64,000 nt of DNA. Source: Pseudomonadota bacterium (GTDB lineage Bacteria; Pseudomonadota; Gammaproteobacteria; Burkholderiales; Burkholderiaceae_B). Location of the stretch: assembly GCA_023387815.1 (NCBI GenBank), contig JAEWHK010000010.1, positions 1 through 64,000 on the forward strand, given 5' to 3'. Shown here piece by piece: positions 17,801-26,383 of the stretch. The position numbers were made by a program, and so were the translations under genes. The number at the start of each line of letters is the position of its first letter. Position 1 is the stretch's first letter. A model generated the notes under the pieces. It was not told the DNA's origin. It searched no databases and saw only the letters and a program-made list of their open reading frames with translations.

Positions 17801-20590
17801 GAAAGTGTTACGCAGGTCGCGGCCTCGCATACCGGCACGGCACTGCGCGAATACGAAAGAGACATTATCGTGAGCGCGTCCCCTGCGCTGCAGGAACCGC
17901 AAGCAGAATACGCAGGTACCTCCGCGCTGACCGTGCAACGGGACACGCCGTCCAAAATTGATATTCTGAATGCGAAGGAACACAACCTCAAAGGCATCAA
18001 CGTCCATATTCCGCATAATACCTTCACCGTCATTACCGGCGTTTCAGGTTCGGGCAAGTCGACGCTGGCTTTTGACATCCTTTTCAATGAAGGGCAGCGG
18101 CGCTATCTTGAATCATTGAACGCCTATGCCCGCGCGGTGGTACAACCCGCAGGCAAGCCCGACGTTGACGCCATCTATGGCATTCCACCTACCGTCGCCA
18201 TCGAACAGCGCACCAGTCGCGGTGGTCGCAAGTCCACCGTCGGCACCATGACGGAAACTCATCACTTCCTGCGGCTGCTTTATGTGAAGCTGGGAACCCA
18301 GTACTGCCCCGATTGCCAGGTACCAGTAGAACCGCAATCCCAGGAACAGATTTTTGCGCGCATTATGAGCCAGTGCAAAGGCCGTCATATCGGCGTGCTG
18401 GCCCCGCTGGTCACCGCACGCAAGGGGTACTACACCGATCTGGCCAAATGGGCGGAAGGAAAAGGCTATACACACTTGCGCGTAGACGGCGATTTCGTGC
18501 CGGTCAAACCCTGGCCACGGCTCGATCGCTACAAAGAACACACCATTGAACTGCCTGTCGCGGACCTGGTGATCGGAGCCTCTTCGGAAGCCAAACTCAG
18601 AGACGCGCTGCAAAGCGCGCTGGAAACCGGTCACGGTACCATGAGTATCATTCTGGACCTGGACCCGTCGGATCCCCTGAAGGCAAGCCAGCTGGAGCAG
18701 CAGCATTTCTCTACCAAACGCGCCTGCCCTTCCTGCGGTACGAGTTTCCCTGAACCTGACCCACGTCTGTTCTCCTATAACTCCAAGCACGGCTGGTGCA
18801 CATCGTGTTTTGGCACGGGTCTGAAACTCAGCGGCTTTGACGAAGAACAGACCGGCGAAGAAGAATACTGGAAGAATCTGTCCGATGAGGAAGAACACGA
18901 ACTACAGGCCTGCCCGTCATGCCACGGCCAACGACTGAATCGCAATGCCCTTGCGGTCCGCTGGAAAGATCGCAGCATCGCTGATCTGGCTGCACTTCCG
19001 GTCAGCGAGGCGCATACGTTTTTCGCAGGTCTGGTTCTGAGGGGACGTGATGCCGACATTGCACGCGATATTCTGAATGAAATCCGAAGCCGCCTGGCAT
19101 TCATGGAAGAAGTGGGTCTGGGCTATCTCGGGCTGGACCGCTCTGCCCCCACATTGTCGGGTGGAGAGGCGCAACGTATTCGCCTGGCAGCCCAGCTCGG
19201 ATCGAATCTGCAAGGTGTCTGCTACATCCTGGATGAACCCACCATCGGCCTGCATCCCCGAGACAACCGAATCCTGCTCAACGCCCTGTCGCGACTGGAA
19301 GGTAACGGCAATACACTGGTGGTTGTGGAGCACGATGATGACACCATCCGTCGCGCGGAACACATCATCGATATTGGCCCTGGAGCGGGCGTGCGCGGCG
19401 GCACCGTGGTCGCCCAGGGGACCTATGACGACATTGTCGCGAATACGCATTCCCTGACGGGACGTTATCTGGCACATCCGATGCAGCATCCACTGCAGCC
19501 AGGGCAGCCAGCCAACGGGGAAACTGAATTCATCCAGATTCATGGTGCCAATTTGCATAATCTGCAGAACGTGGATGTGCGCATTCCCAAGGGACGCCTG
19601 AGTGTGATTACCGGCGTTTCCGGTTCGGGGAAATCTTCGCTTGCCAGAGACGTGCTGCTGGACAGTCTCAAGGGGGTGGTGGGAGCCAAGCATCCCAAGC
19701 CCTGGCGCGGTTGCAGCGAAATTACGGGTTGGGAAAGTCTGGATCGCGTTCTGGAAGTTGACCAGACGCCTATCGGCAAGACCCCTCGTTCCTGCCCTGC
19801 AACCTATATCGGTTTCTGGGATGACGTACGCAGGCAGTTTGCGGAAACCCGCGATGCAAAAATCCGCGGCTGGAGTTCATCGCGCTTCTCTTTCAATACG
19901 GGTGACGGGCGCTGTCCGATCTGTGAAGGACAAGGCATGCGCACCATTGAAATGAGCTTCCTGCCCGACGTTAAAGTACCTTGCGAAGCCTGCGGCGGTG
20001 ACCGCTTCAACCCGGATACCCTGGCCATCCGCTTGCGGGAAAAACATGTGGGCGAAGTGCTGAAAATGGAAGTCGATGATGCGATTCCCTATTTCGCCTC
20101 CCATCCGAAGGTCAAACGGTCATTGCAACTGTTGCAGGACGTTGGGCTGGGTTACCTCACGCTGGGCCAGCCTTCACCCACGCTTTCCGGCGGCGAAGCC
20201 CAGCGGATCAAGCTGGTGTCCGAGCTGGTGAAAGCCCGATTGGATGAAGGCGTCATCAAAACCGGCAGGGCCTCGCGCCGACCGCATACGCTCTACGTTC
20301 TGGATGAACCTACAGTGGGACTCTCCATGGCCGACGTAGAAAAGCTCATTGTCGTTCTGCACAGACTTGTACAGGCTGGCAACACCGTGGTGGTCATTGA
20401 GCATAACCTGGACATCATGGCTGAGGCCGACTGGATCGTCGACATGGGGCCGGAAGGCGGCAATGGCGGCGGACAGGTCGTGGCCATGGGGTCCGTGCAG
20501 GATATCATCGCCAAAAAATCCGTTTCACACACGGGTGTGGTGCTGGAAGAGTTTCTGAGCCGTACCGGTGAAACCGAAACAGCAAGCTGA
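14891..20590 (+). CDS. uvrA: Double-length UvrA-like excinuclease ABC subunit A (tandem fusion)
   Basis: A single uninterrupted frame of 1899 aa, twice the usual 940 for UvrA: two UvrA modules in tandem (about residues 1-1010 and 1015-1899). All four ATP sites are intact. Walker A GVSGSGKS is near residues 33, 676, 1051 and 1576; the LSGGE signatures near 522, 869, 1421 and 1765; Walker B reads LDEPSIGLH, FDEPTTGLH, LDEPTIGLH and LDEPTVGLS. Each module has its zinc-binding CxxC pairs (HCANC...CETC, CPTCGGTG...CPDC; ACPSC...CTSC, CPICEGQG...CEAC). UvrA normally works as a dimer in damage recognition, so this may be a covalent dimer. The start at 14891 has GGAG 7 bases upstream. A LexA box lies just upstream. 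Whether it acts in repair or resistance is unknown. Confidence 0.93.
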   Translation: MSSQIRIFGARQNNLKNLDVSFNTGEFVVITGVSGSGKSSLAFDTLYAEGQRKYVETFSPYARQFLDRMDKPQADRIEGILPAIAIDQTNPVRNSRSSVGTMTEMNDHIKLLFARAARLYCRQCATEVRKDNPDTIYAFLADTTPALGDPRLILTFPVVVPGNYSEDEVRQYLEQQGYTRVHAEEERSVTVDAKAKGKGKSKTQKVEITRVLHVVQDRLRFSTAEKSRVIEGLEACLRYGSGMCTIYAVDNDSNPLETWKFSEQLHCANCDITYSNPLPSTFSFNSPLGACETCRGFGRAMGIDFGLVIPDETKTLQEGAVKPWQTPSYNECQTEMMQYARKAGIRTDTPWKQLNEAERHWVLYGDPEWKGGPSAWKHQWYGVQRFFDWLETKSYKMHVRVLLSKYRSYTPCPACQGSRLKPDATLWRIGDAPVEDNIMGNYTRFMPVHAKWSDAQLNVLNGLNIHDLMRLPISQVREFFAGLELSVFMDSAMELVLNEIRSRLDFLCNVGLGYLSLDRQSRTLSGGEVQRINLTTALGTSLVNTLFVLDEPSIGLHPRDMHRIVQVLHRLRDAGNTLVVVEHDPQVMIAADRILDIGPGPGERGGQIVFDGTPQRLREGSSLTGRYLNGQLRVEAPRPMPVHNNTPRLIIEGVSANNLQNVDVSIPLGRLVCLTGVSGSGKSTLVQDVLYPALLKHFGRPTEAPGSFTRLLGAEQIANVVMVDQSPIGKTARSNPASYVGAFDAIRKLFSQAPVSRERGYTAGTFSFNSGDGRCPTCGGTGFEHVEMQFLSDVYIRCPDCDGKRFRPEILEVRVEHLGNSASIDEVLDMTVSEALSFFKGLRDVQTSLSPLIDVGLEYLKLGQPVPTLSGGEAQRLKLAGHLAEAARSGISSAKVAKKGSLFLFDEPTTGLHFDDVSRLMGAFRKLLAAGHSLLVIEHNLDVIRAADWLIDLGPEGGVDGGLVVAQGTPESVTQVAASHTGTALREYERDIIVSASPALQEPQAEYAGTSALTVQRDTPSKIDILNAKEHNLKGINVHIPHNTFTVITGVSGSGKSTLAFDILFNEGQRRYLESLNAYARAVVQPAGKPDVDAIYGIPPTVAIEQRTSRGGRKSTVGTMTETHHFLRLLYVKLGTQYCPDCQVPVEPQSQEQIFARIMSQCKGRHIGVLAPLVTARKGYYTDLAKWAEGKGYTHLRVDGDFVPVKPWPRLDRYKEHTIELPVADLVIGASSEAKLRDALQSALETGHGTMSIILDLDPSDPLKASQLEQQHFSTKRACPSCGTSFPEPDPRLFSYNSKHGWCTSCFGTGLKLSGFDEEQTGEEEYWKNLSDEEEHELQACPSCHGQRLNRNALAVRWKDRSIADLAALPVSEAHTFFAGLVLRGRDADIARDILNEIRSRLAFMEEVGLGYLGLDRSAPTLSGGEAQRIRLAAQLGSNLQGVCYILDEPTIGLHPRDNRILLNALSRLEGNGNTLVVVEHDDDTIRRAEHIIDIGPGAGVRGGTVVAQGTYDDIVANTHSLTGRYLAHPMQHPLQPGQPANGETEFIQIHGANLHNLQNVDVRIPKGRLSVITGVSGSGKSSLARDVLLDSLKGVVGAKHPKPWRGCSEITGWESLDRVLEVDQTPIGKTPRSCPATYIGFWDDVRRQFAETRDAKIRGWSSSRFSFNTGDGRCPICEGQGMRTIEMSFLPDVKVPCEACGGDRFNPDTLAIRLREKHVGEVLKMEVDDAIPYFASHPKVKRSLQLLQDVGLGYLTLGQPSPTLSGGEAQRIKLVSELVKARLDEGVIKTGRASRRPHTLYVLDEPTVGLSMADVEKLIVVLHRLVQAGNTVVVIEHNLDIMAEADWIVDMGPEGGNGGGQVVAMGSVQDIIAKKSVSHTGVVLEEFLSRTGETETAS

Positions 20591-20616
20591 CGATAACTGT
20601 CCTCGCCACATGAATT

Positions 20617-20651
20617 GACACTGCCCGGTACGAGCCGGACCAGGCAGTGTC
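20617..20651 (+). terminator. Hairpin between convergent uvrA and DUF2239 genes
   Basis: GACACTGCC and GGCAGTGTC form a perfect 9 bp stem with a 17 nt loop, 27 bp after the uvrA stop. There is no clear U-tract on either side, so termination may be weak or may serve both convergent genes. Confidence 0.55.
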
Positions 20652-20721
20652 GATGTCAATGTCAACTTCAATGTGGCCGGTTGCCGCGCCGCATCCACTA
20701 TCTATAATGGGTCAAGACCAA

Positions 20722-21327
20722 TCAAGGCAGAGTCGCGAGTTTGAGCGCGTGCTCACGCACATCGGCCGGCCACGCTGCAAGGTGAGACTCCAGCGCAGCC
20801 CTGTCGTCGGCAAACAAGGCTCGCGAGGCTTCTTCATAACCTGGCAAGTCGCCACCCATCGCGAGCATGAATTGGTAGGCGCGCTCTTGTGCTTGACGTT
20901 TCGCATCTCGGTCCGCCAGCCTGACCCGGGCAGATTCCACGAGCTTGCGCAAGGCGACCGACGCACCGCCAGGCTGCGCTGCCAGCCATTCCCAATGTCT
21001 GGGCAAGAGGGTCACCTCACGCGACACCACACCCAGCTTCGGACGACCCCGACGGCGTGTCTGCCCGGCAGATTCGACCTCTTCTTCCTCATCATCAGCC
21101 GACTTGGCGGATTGAGTGGGAGCGCTATTTTCCAGCGCCTGCAACTGAGCAGGGCTCAATCGCAAATCAAAATCAATGGACCTGCCGGTACCATCATCGA
21201 AAATCAATACGGTGTCTGAGGATGACGCGTGTGCGGTCCGATAAACATCGGCCATTTCGGACAAAGAACCCGAGCCCAGTTTATGGTGGCCCTGGAATAC
21301 GGTATAGCGGGAGGGATGAGCTGTCAC
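20722..21327 (-). CDS. DUF2239 family protein
   Basis: A soluble protein of 201 aa from a GTG start at 21327, chosen because CAGGAG lies 6 bases upstream (an alternative GTG at 21354 has none). The family hallmark GRPKLGVVSREVTLLPRHWEWL is near the middle, followed by QPGGASVALRKLVE. An acidic linker (DDEEEEVES) separates the N-terminal part from it. DUF2239 function is not established. The GRPK-type stretch and basic linker could suggest nucleic-acid contact, but that is speculation. Two copies of a CCCGGG-centred palindrome lie upstream, so it is likely under a dedicated repressor. Confidence 0.8.
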   Translation of the reverse strand: MTAHPSRYTVFQGHHKLGSGSLSEMADVYRTAHASSSDTVLIFDDGTGRSIDFDLRLSPAQLQALENSAPTQSAKSADDEEEEVESAGQTRRRGRPKLGVVSREVTLLPRHWEWLAAQPGGASVALRKLVESARVRLADRDAKRQAQERAYQFMLAMGGDLPGYEEASRALFADDRAALESHLAAWPADVREHALKLATLP

Positions 21328-21362
21328 GACAGTCTCCTGAAAGTATGAAAACACATCCCGAA

Positions 21363-21404
21363 TATTACCCGGGTATAAAGACTAAATCAATATTACCCGG
21401 GTAA
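21363..21404 (-). promoter_or_regulatory. Twin TTACCCGGGTAA palindromic operators before DUF2239
   Basis: TACCCGGGTA within tattacccgggtat (21363-21376) and TTACCCGGGTAA (21393-21404) are near-identical palindromes whose centres are 28 bp apart, 38-77 bp upstream of the DUF2239 start. This is typical of a TetR- or similar dimeric-repressor site pair. No repressor gene is adjacent. Confidence 0.7.
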
Positions 21405-21523
21405 AATAATGACGATCGTCGTTGATTTACGACATAGGCTATTGGCGACACCCTTCTTTCGGTAACCCGTCAGGGGTAATTTTCCCCTAAAATGCGAGAG
21501 AAAGCCGTGGGCAGAAGGCGCCG

Positions 21524-22321
21524 TCAGGCCAGAATCCGGCGTATGGCTTCACCTGCCGCTGCCATGCCCATCGCAGCCGTAACCGTCACCGCAGAACCAT
21601 AGCCTGCACAAGAGAGTCCCTGCAATGTATCGCCCTCCTCCCCGCTCCAGGCCTGCGGCAGAATTGCCGGCTGATCAAACCACAGCGTAAATACCCGCAT
21701 GACGGGTGGTTTGCGCAAGGCCTTGCCATTTCGATCTGATCCTTTAGGGAATCCATGTTGTTTGCGCAACTGCTGGCGAATGCGTGCGAGGAGTGCATCA
21801 TTGTGCGCCATGGAAAGATCGCCCGCCTTCAGGGTCAAGGCGTCCAGCTTGCCGCCGGCCCCACCGCACATCACCAGCGACACCTTATGGCGCTGACATG
21901 CCAGCACCATGGCGATCTTCGCGGGTACCTGATCGGTTGCGTCCACCAAAACACTGACGGGCCTGGCCTGCAGCAAGGTATCGACATTTTCCGGCCCGAT
22001 GAAATCATCCACCACGTTGACCCGACAGTCGGGATTGATGCCAGCGATCCGGTCTGCCATGGCCTGAATCTTGGCCTGACCCAGGGTGTCCGTCAGTGCG
22101 TGAATCTGGCGATTGACGTTGGATTCGGCGATGTGATCAAGGTCAACCAGGGTCAGCGCACCGACACCGGAACGCGCCAGGGCTTCCGCGGTCCACGATC
22201 CGACCCCGCCAATGCCCGCAACCATGACGTGTGCCTGTTCAAGTCGCAATGTTGCGCCTTCACCATACAGGCGCTGTAAACCACTGAAACGTCTATGCTT
22301 ATCTTGAATTGTTGTATCCAT
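21524..22321 (-). CDS. tcdA: tRNA threonylcarbamoyladenosine dehydratase (TcdA/CsdL)
   Basis: ThiF/E1-like ATP-dependent enzyme of 265 aa that cyclises t6A37 to ct6A in ANN-decoding tRNAs. The nucleotide-binding GIGGVGSWTAEALARSG is near residue 36, followed by LVDLDHIAESNVNRQ; the central LVDATDQVPAK and the late CGGAGGKLD match the family. The ATG at 22321 gives the N-terminus MDTTIQDKHRRFSGLQRLYG, which is the normal start for TcdA; a TTG three codons earlier is unlikely. It is divergent from the chaC-like gene and followed on the same strand by the DUF2239 gene. Confidence 0.93.
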   Translation of the reverse strand: MDTTIQDKHRRFSGLQRLYGEGATLRLEQAHVMVAGIGGVGSWTAEALARSGVGALTLVDLDHIAESNVNRQIHALTDTLGQAKIQAMADRIAGINPDCRVNVVDDFIGPENVDTLLQARPVSVLVDATDQVPAKIAMVLACQRHKVSLVMCGGAGGKLDALTLKAGDLSMAHNDALLARIRQQLRKQHGFPKGSDRNGKALRKPPVMRVFTLWFDQPAILPQAWSGEEGDTLQGLSCAGYGSAVTVTAAMGMAAAGEAIRRILA

Positions 22322-22441
22322 TCCAATCAAATCTGGCCTATACTAAACTGTTACAGAGATTTAACACAGTAACTGGCGGTCGTGGCATTTTGCCAGCCGC
22401 AAGTCTGCGATTTTAATGCACATTCAGGCAAGTTCATTTCC

Positions 22442-23101
22442 GTGGCAGAATTAATCAGGAATCCCTTACAGAAAGCGCTGGACCATATCCGTCAGTTCCG
22501 CTTGTGGACCGACGAAGAAGTAGAACGCTCCATGCAGCAGCACCTCGCCAGCATCGATCCGGAAAACGTCTGGGTTTTCGGATACGGTTCTCTGATCTGG
22601 CGCCCGGAATTCGAATTTCTGGAATGCCGTCTGGCAACCCTTCACGGTTATCACCGTGCCCTTTGTCTCTGGTCCAGCGTCAACCGCGGGACACCCGAAC
22701 GTCCGGGTCTGGTCTTCGGACTGGACGAAGGCGGCAAGTGCGAAGGCAAGGTGTTCAGACTGCGACCCGATGCCCTCGAACAGGAATTTCGCGCCTTGTG
22801 GAAACGCGAGATGGTGTCTGGTGCATACATTCCAACCTGGACCACCTGCGAAACAGAAAAAGGTCCCGTACGTGCCCTGTCCTTCATCATGGACAGAGAG
22901 AACCACGCTTACGCCAAGGATCTCACGTTTGAAGAAACCCTGCAGATCATCCTGAACGCCAGCGGCCAGAACGGCCCTTGCCCGGAATACGTCATTGAGA
23001 CGGCTCACGCCCTGTCCGATGCCAATATTCAGGATCATGCACTCTTTGAACTGGCCGACACGCTCAAGAAGCACTGCCAAAAGCCTGTCGCTCCCCGGTA
23101 A
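22442..23101 (+). CDS. chaC: Glutathione-specific gamma-glutamylcyclotransferase (ChaC-like)
   Basis: About 219 aa from GTG 22442. It carries the ChaC signature VWVFGYGSLIWRPEFEF, the substrate loop with SVNRGTPERPGLVFGLD, and the catalytic glutamate region ALWKREMVSGAYIPTW. The family cleaves glutathione to 5-oxoproline and Cys-Gly. The frame stays open to a GTG at 22382, adding 20 residues without resemblance to the family; neither start has a strong SD. An inverted repeat TGTTA-N8-TAACA (22349-22366) lies upstream beside a TATACT -10-like element at 22339. Confidence 0.9.
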   Translation: MAELIRNPLQKALDHIRQFRLWTDEEVERSMQQHLASIDPENVWVFGYGSLIWRPEFEFLECRLATLHGYHRALCLWSSVNRGTPERPGLVFGLDEGGKCEGKVFRLRPDALEQEFRALWKREMVSGAYIPTWTTCETEKGPVRALSFIMDRENHAYAKDLTFEETLQIILNASGQNGPCPEYVIETAHALSDANIQDHALFELADTLKKHCQKPVAPR

Positions 23102-23189
23102 TCTGCTGTTTCCCGCGTGGAAATGGCAGGGAAAACCCGCCAAGTGCAGTACACTACTCCTTTAGGTATTTTCCCTGAAGAAGTAATTT

Positions 23190-23822
23190 ATGACGCTTGC
23201 AGATTTACGCCAGAATTACGAAAAAAACGTACTTCTGGAATCCCAGGTCGACGCTGACCCCATCAGACAATTCCAGCGCTGGTTTGACGATGCCGTGAAT
23301 GGTGAAGTGGCTGAACCCAATGCCATGGTTCTGTCCACCGTAGACGGCCAGAACAGACCGTCTTCACGGACGGTTCTGCTCAAGGATCTTACGGCGGACG
23401 GATTCACGTTCTTTACGAATTACGAATCGAACAAAGGCCAGGACATTGCGGGCAACGCGCATGTCAGCCTGCTGTTTGTATGGCTGGGGCTGGAGCGCCA
23501 GGTACATATTAACGGGCGCGCACGCAAATTGCCGGAAGCAGACTCCACCGCCTACTTTGTCAGTCGTCCCGTTGGTTCACAAATCGGTGCCTGGGCGTCT
23601 CCGCAAAGCCAGGAAATTACTCGCGAGGCACTTGAGCAGCGTGAAGCTGAGTTCAGGGAAAAATTTGGGGAAACCGTTCCGAAACCGCCGCACTGGGGTG
23701 GCTACGTTGTGATCCCCGAGATGATGGAATTCTGGCAGGGACGCCCTTCGCGCCTGCACGATCGTCTTCGCTACACCCGCGACCACGATGGCCGCTGGTC
23801 CATGGTTCGTCTTTCACCCTGA
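23190..23822 (+). CDS. pdxH: Pyridoxamine 5'-phosphate oxidase
   Basis: FMN-dependent enzyme of 210 aa that oxidises pyridoxine/pyridoxamine 5'-phosphate to PLP. Recognisable blocks are NAMVLSTVDGQNRPSSRTVLLKDL, FFTNYESNKGQDI, LFVWLGLERQVHINGRA and the C-terminal FWQGRPSRLHDRLRY...RLSP. Length is as expected. It is the first gene of a same-strand run with the flavin reductase-like gene 33 bp downstream, the LhgO-like oxidoreductase and purU. With pdxA it gives the window two B6 enzymes that are not in one operon. Confidence 0.97.
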   Translation: MTLADLRQNYEKNVLLESQVDADPIRQFQRWFDDAVNGEVAEPNAMVLSTVDGQNRPSSRTVLLKDLTADGFTFFTNYESNKGQDIAGNAHVSLLFVWLGLERQVHINGRARKLPEADSTAYFVSRPVGSQIGAWASPQSQEITREALEQREAEFREKFGETVPKPPHWGGYVVIPEMMEFWQGRPSRLHDRLRYTRDHDGRWSMVRLSP

Positions 23823-23854
23823 TTACACCAGCGTCCGGAAAAAGGTAAAACATA

Positions 23855-24376
23855 ATGAGCGCACAGGCTCCTGATTTTGATTCGCTGGAATTCAGATCGG
23901 CTCTGGGTCGTTTTGCGACCGGCGTCACGGTTGTGACGGCCACCCATCCACAATCCGGCCATCCTATCGGGCTGACTGTCAGCTCATTCAATTCCGTGTC
24001 GCTGAATCCTCCGCTGATATTGTGGAGCCTGATCAAATCGTCTTCCAATCGTGAAGCCTTCGAACAACTGACACGCTATAACATCCATATTCTGAACGCC
24101 GAGCAACTGACCCTCGCACGCCAGTTTTCGGGTGGCAGTCCGCAGGACCGCTTCCGGGATGTGATCTGGACGCCGGGAAGTACAGAAGAAGGCGTACCGA
24201 AGCTGGATGATCGTTATTGTTCGGCCTGGTTTGAATGCTACAACCGCAATCATTATCACGAAGGTGATCACATGATACTGATTGGTGAAGTGGAGCGCTG
24301 TCATCACACAGATTCGCTGCCGCTGGTCTATCATGCAGGCAGTTTCGACCTGACACCCTCATTGACAGAAACATAA
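23855..24376 (+). CDS. Flavin reductase-domain protein
   Basis: A 173 aa protein of the flavin reductase-like (FMN-binding split-barrel) family, with FRSALGRFATGVTVVTA near the N-terminus, GLTVSSFNSVSLNPPLILWS and a late DHMILIGEVERCHHTD. Such proteins supply reduced FMN/FAD to two-component monooxygenases or act as general flavin:NAD(P)H oxidoreductases. No cognate monooxygenase is beside it. The stop shares a base with the start of the following FAD oxidoreductase gene (TAATG), so they are coupled. Confidence 0.9.
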   Translation: MSAQAPDFDSLEFRSALGRFATGVTVVTATHPQSGHPIGLTVSSFNSVSLNPPLILWSLIKSSSNREAFEQLTRYNIHILNAEQLTLARQFSGGSPQDRFRDVIWTPGSTEEGVPKLDDRYCSAWFECYNRNHYHEGDHMILIGEVERCHHTDSLPLVYHAGSFDLTPSLTET

Positions 24377-25488
24377 TGAGTATTGATATTGAATGCATTG
24401 TGGTGGGTGCCGGCGTTGTCGGGCTGGCAATCGCCCGCGAACTGGCATTAAGCGGTACCGAAGTGCTGGTGCTGGAGGCAGAAGAAGCCATCGGCATGGG
24501 CACGAGTTCGCGCAACTCCGAAGTGATTCACGCCGGAATCTACTACGCCAAAGACAGCCTGAAGGCCCGACTCTGTGTCGAAGGAAAACACCGTCTTTAC
24601 GCATACTGCGAAGAACGTCATATCCCTTACAAAAGACTGGGCAAACTCCTTGTTGCGACGACCGAAGAACAGATACCGTATCTGCAGAAAATTGCAGCCC
24701 AGGGAAAAGCCAATGGCGTGAACGATCTGCAATGGCTGGATGCATCTGAAACAAAACAGCGGGAACCCGAACTCAATTGCGTCGCTGCGGTGCTCTCTCC
24801 TTCTACCGGTATCATTGATAGCCATGCCTATATGCTGGCGCTGCAAGGCGATGCGGAAAACGCCGGCGCGCAGGTCATTGTGCGTACGCCATTGCTGCGC
24901 GCCAGTCGTGATGCAGATGGCGCCTTCACTTGCGAATTTGGCGGCGATGAACCCATGACATTGCGCTGCCGCCAGTTGATCAATGCATCGGGATTGCATG
25001 CTCCTGCACTTGCGCGACGAATATCGGGACTGGATGCTCATCATATTCCTGGTGAATACTATTGCAAAGGCAGCTATTTCACATTGAACCGGCGTGCGCC
25101 ATTTTCTCATCTGATCTACCCCATGCCCAACGAAGCCGGACTCGGCGTTCATCTGACCCTGGATATGGGTGGTCAGGCCAAATTCGGGCCCGATACCGAA
25201 TGGATTGAACAGGAAAATTATCTGGTTGACCCGGCACACGTCACAGCGTTCGATCAGGCCATTCGCAGCTGGTGGCCGGAATTGCCGGAAAACGCCCTCG
25301 AACCGGGCTATGCAGGCATCCGTCCCAAAATTGTTCCACCTACATCCAGTGCGGGTGACTTCGTTATTTCCGGCCCCGCCGATCATGGCGTTTCCGGACT
25401 GGTGAACCTTTTTGGTATCGAGTCACCCGGCCTCACCGCAGCCATGGCCATTGCTGCAGCTACTGCTACTTCTCTTTCACAATCATGA
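24376..25488 (+). CDS. FAD-dependent oxidoreductase, L-2-hydroxyglutarate dehydrogenase-like (LhgO-like)
   Basis: A 370 aa DAO-superfamily flavoenzyme. The FAD-binding dinucleotide fold is at CIVVGAGVVGLAIARELA, followed by the GMGTSSRNSEVIHAGIYY segment characteristic of the L-2-hydroxyglutarate dehydrogenase group, YCKGSYF and the C-terminal GIRPKIVPP/VSGLVNLFGIESPGLTAA. L-2-hydroxyglutarate oxidation to 2-oxoglutarate is the best guess; other 2-hydroxyacids are possible. It overlaps the flavin reductase-domain gene upstream and the end of its frame meets the purU region. Confidence 0.85.
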   Translation: MSIDIECIVVGAGVVGLAIARELALSGTEVLVLEAEEAIGMGTSSRNSEVIHAGIYYAKDSLKARLCVEGKHRLYAYCEERHIPYKRLGKLLVATTEEQIPYLQKIAAQGKANGVNDLQWLDASETKQREPELNCVAAVLSPSTGIIDSHAYMLALQGDAENAGAQVIVRTPLLRASRDADGAFTCEFGGDEPMTLRCRQLINASGLHAPALARRISGLDAHHIPGEYYCKGSYFTLNRRAPFSHLIYPMPNEAGLGVHLTLDMGGQAKFGPDTEWIEQENYLVDPAHVTAFDQAIRSWWPELPENALEPGYAGIRPKIVPPTSSAGDFVISGPADHGVSGLVNLFGIESPGLTAAMAIAAATATSLSQS

Positions 25489-25520
25489 AAACCCCTTTGC
25501 CACCCAACGAAGTATCTTCC

Positions 25521-26372
25521 ATGCAAAACGATTACATTCTGACCATCTCCTGTCCCGACCGTACCGGTATCGTGCATGCCATTTCCGGCCTGCTGCTGGA
25601 AATGAACGGCAATATTCTGGACTCCCAGCAATTTGGTGATGAAGAAACCCAGCGCTTCTTTCTGCGCGTGCACTTCAGTGTCGAAGCCGGCATCAGCCAG
25701 GACGACATTCGCATGAAATTCATTCCCCTGGGCGAGCAGTTCAACATGACGTGGAAACTGCATGATGCAAGAAAAAAAGCGCGCGTACTGATCATAGTCA
25801 GCAAGCAGGGGCATTGCCTGAACGACCTGCTGTTCCGCGCCAATAGCGGATCGCTGCCAATAGAAGTGGTGGCTGTGGTTTCCAACCATCGCGATTTCGA
25901 ACGACTGGCAACCGGCTACGGTATTCCTTTCCATTATCTGCCGGTCACGCCTGACACCAAGGCGGCGCAGGAAGAACAGGTGCTGGCGCTGGTCGAAAAT
26001 CACAAGGCCGATTTGGTGGTGCTGGCGCGTTATATGCAGATTCTCTCAGACCCGTTCTGCAAGGCACTCGAAGGCAGGGCCATCAATATTCATCACAGCT
26101 TTCTGCCCAGTTTCAAAGGTGCACGCCCCTATCACCAGGCTCACGCCCGCGGGGTAAAAATCATTGGCGCCACGGCACACTACGTGACAGCGGAACTGGA
26201 CGAAGGACCGATCATCGCTCAGGACATCGAGCAGGTTGACCACACCATGTCGGCCAACGAACTCACGCGCGTCGGAAGCGATATTGAATCACTCGTGCTT
26301 TCCCGCGCTGTCAAATATCATGTAGAACATCGTATTCTGCTCAACAATCATCGGACCGTAATTTTCCGATAG
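25521..26372 (+). CDS. purU: Formyltetrahydrofolate deformylase
   Basis: Hydrolyses 10-formyl-THF to formate and THF, balancing one-carbon pools. From the ATG at 25521 it has 283 aa: an N-terminal ACT domain (YILTISCPDRTGIVHAISGLL) and a C-terminal formyltransferase-type domain with VVSNHRDF, LARYMQILS, INIHHSFLPSFKGARPYHQA and GATAHYVTAELDEGPIIAQD (catalytic His and Asp). An ATG at 25485, overlapping the preceding stop, would add 12 residues and may also be used. The gene ends about 150 bp before the four-unit repeat array. Confidence 0.95.
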   Translation: MQNDYILTISCPDRTGIVHAISGLLLEMNGNILDSQQFGDEETQRFFLRVHFSVEAGISQDDIRMKFIPLGEQFNMTWKLHDARKKARVLIIVSKQGHCLNDLLFRANSGSLPIEVVAVVSNHRDFERLATGYGIPFHYLPVTPDTKAAQEEQVLALVENHKADLVVLARYMQILSDPFCKALEGRAINIHHSFLPSFKGARPYHQAHARGVKIIGATAHYVTAELDEGPIIAQDIEQVDHTMSANELTRVGSDIESLVLSRAVKYHVEHRILLNNHRTVIFR

Positions 26373-26383
26373 ACCTCAAAAGT

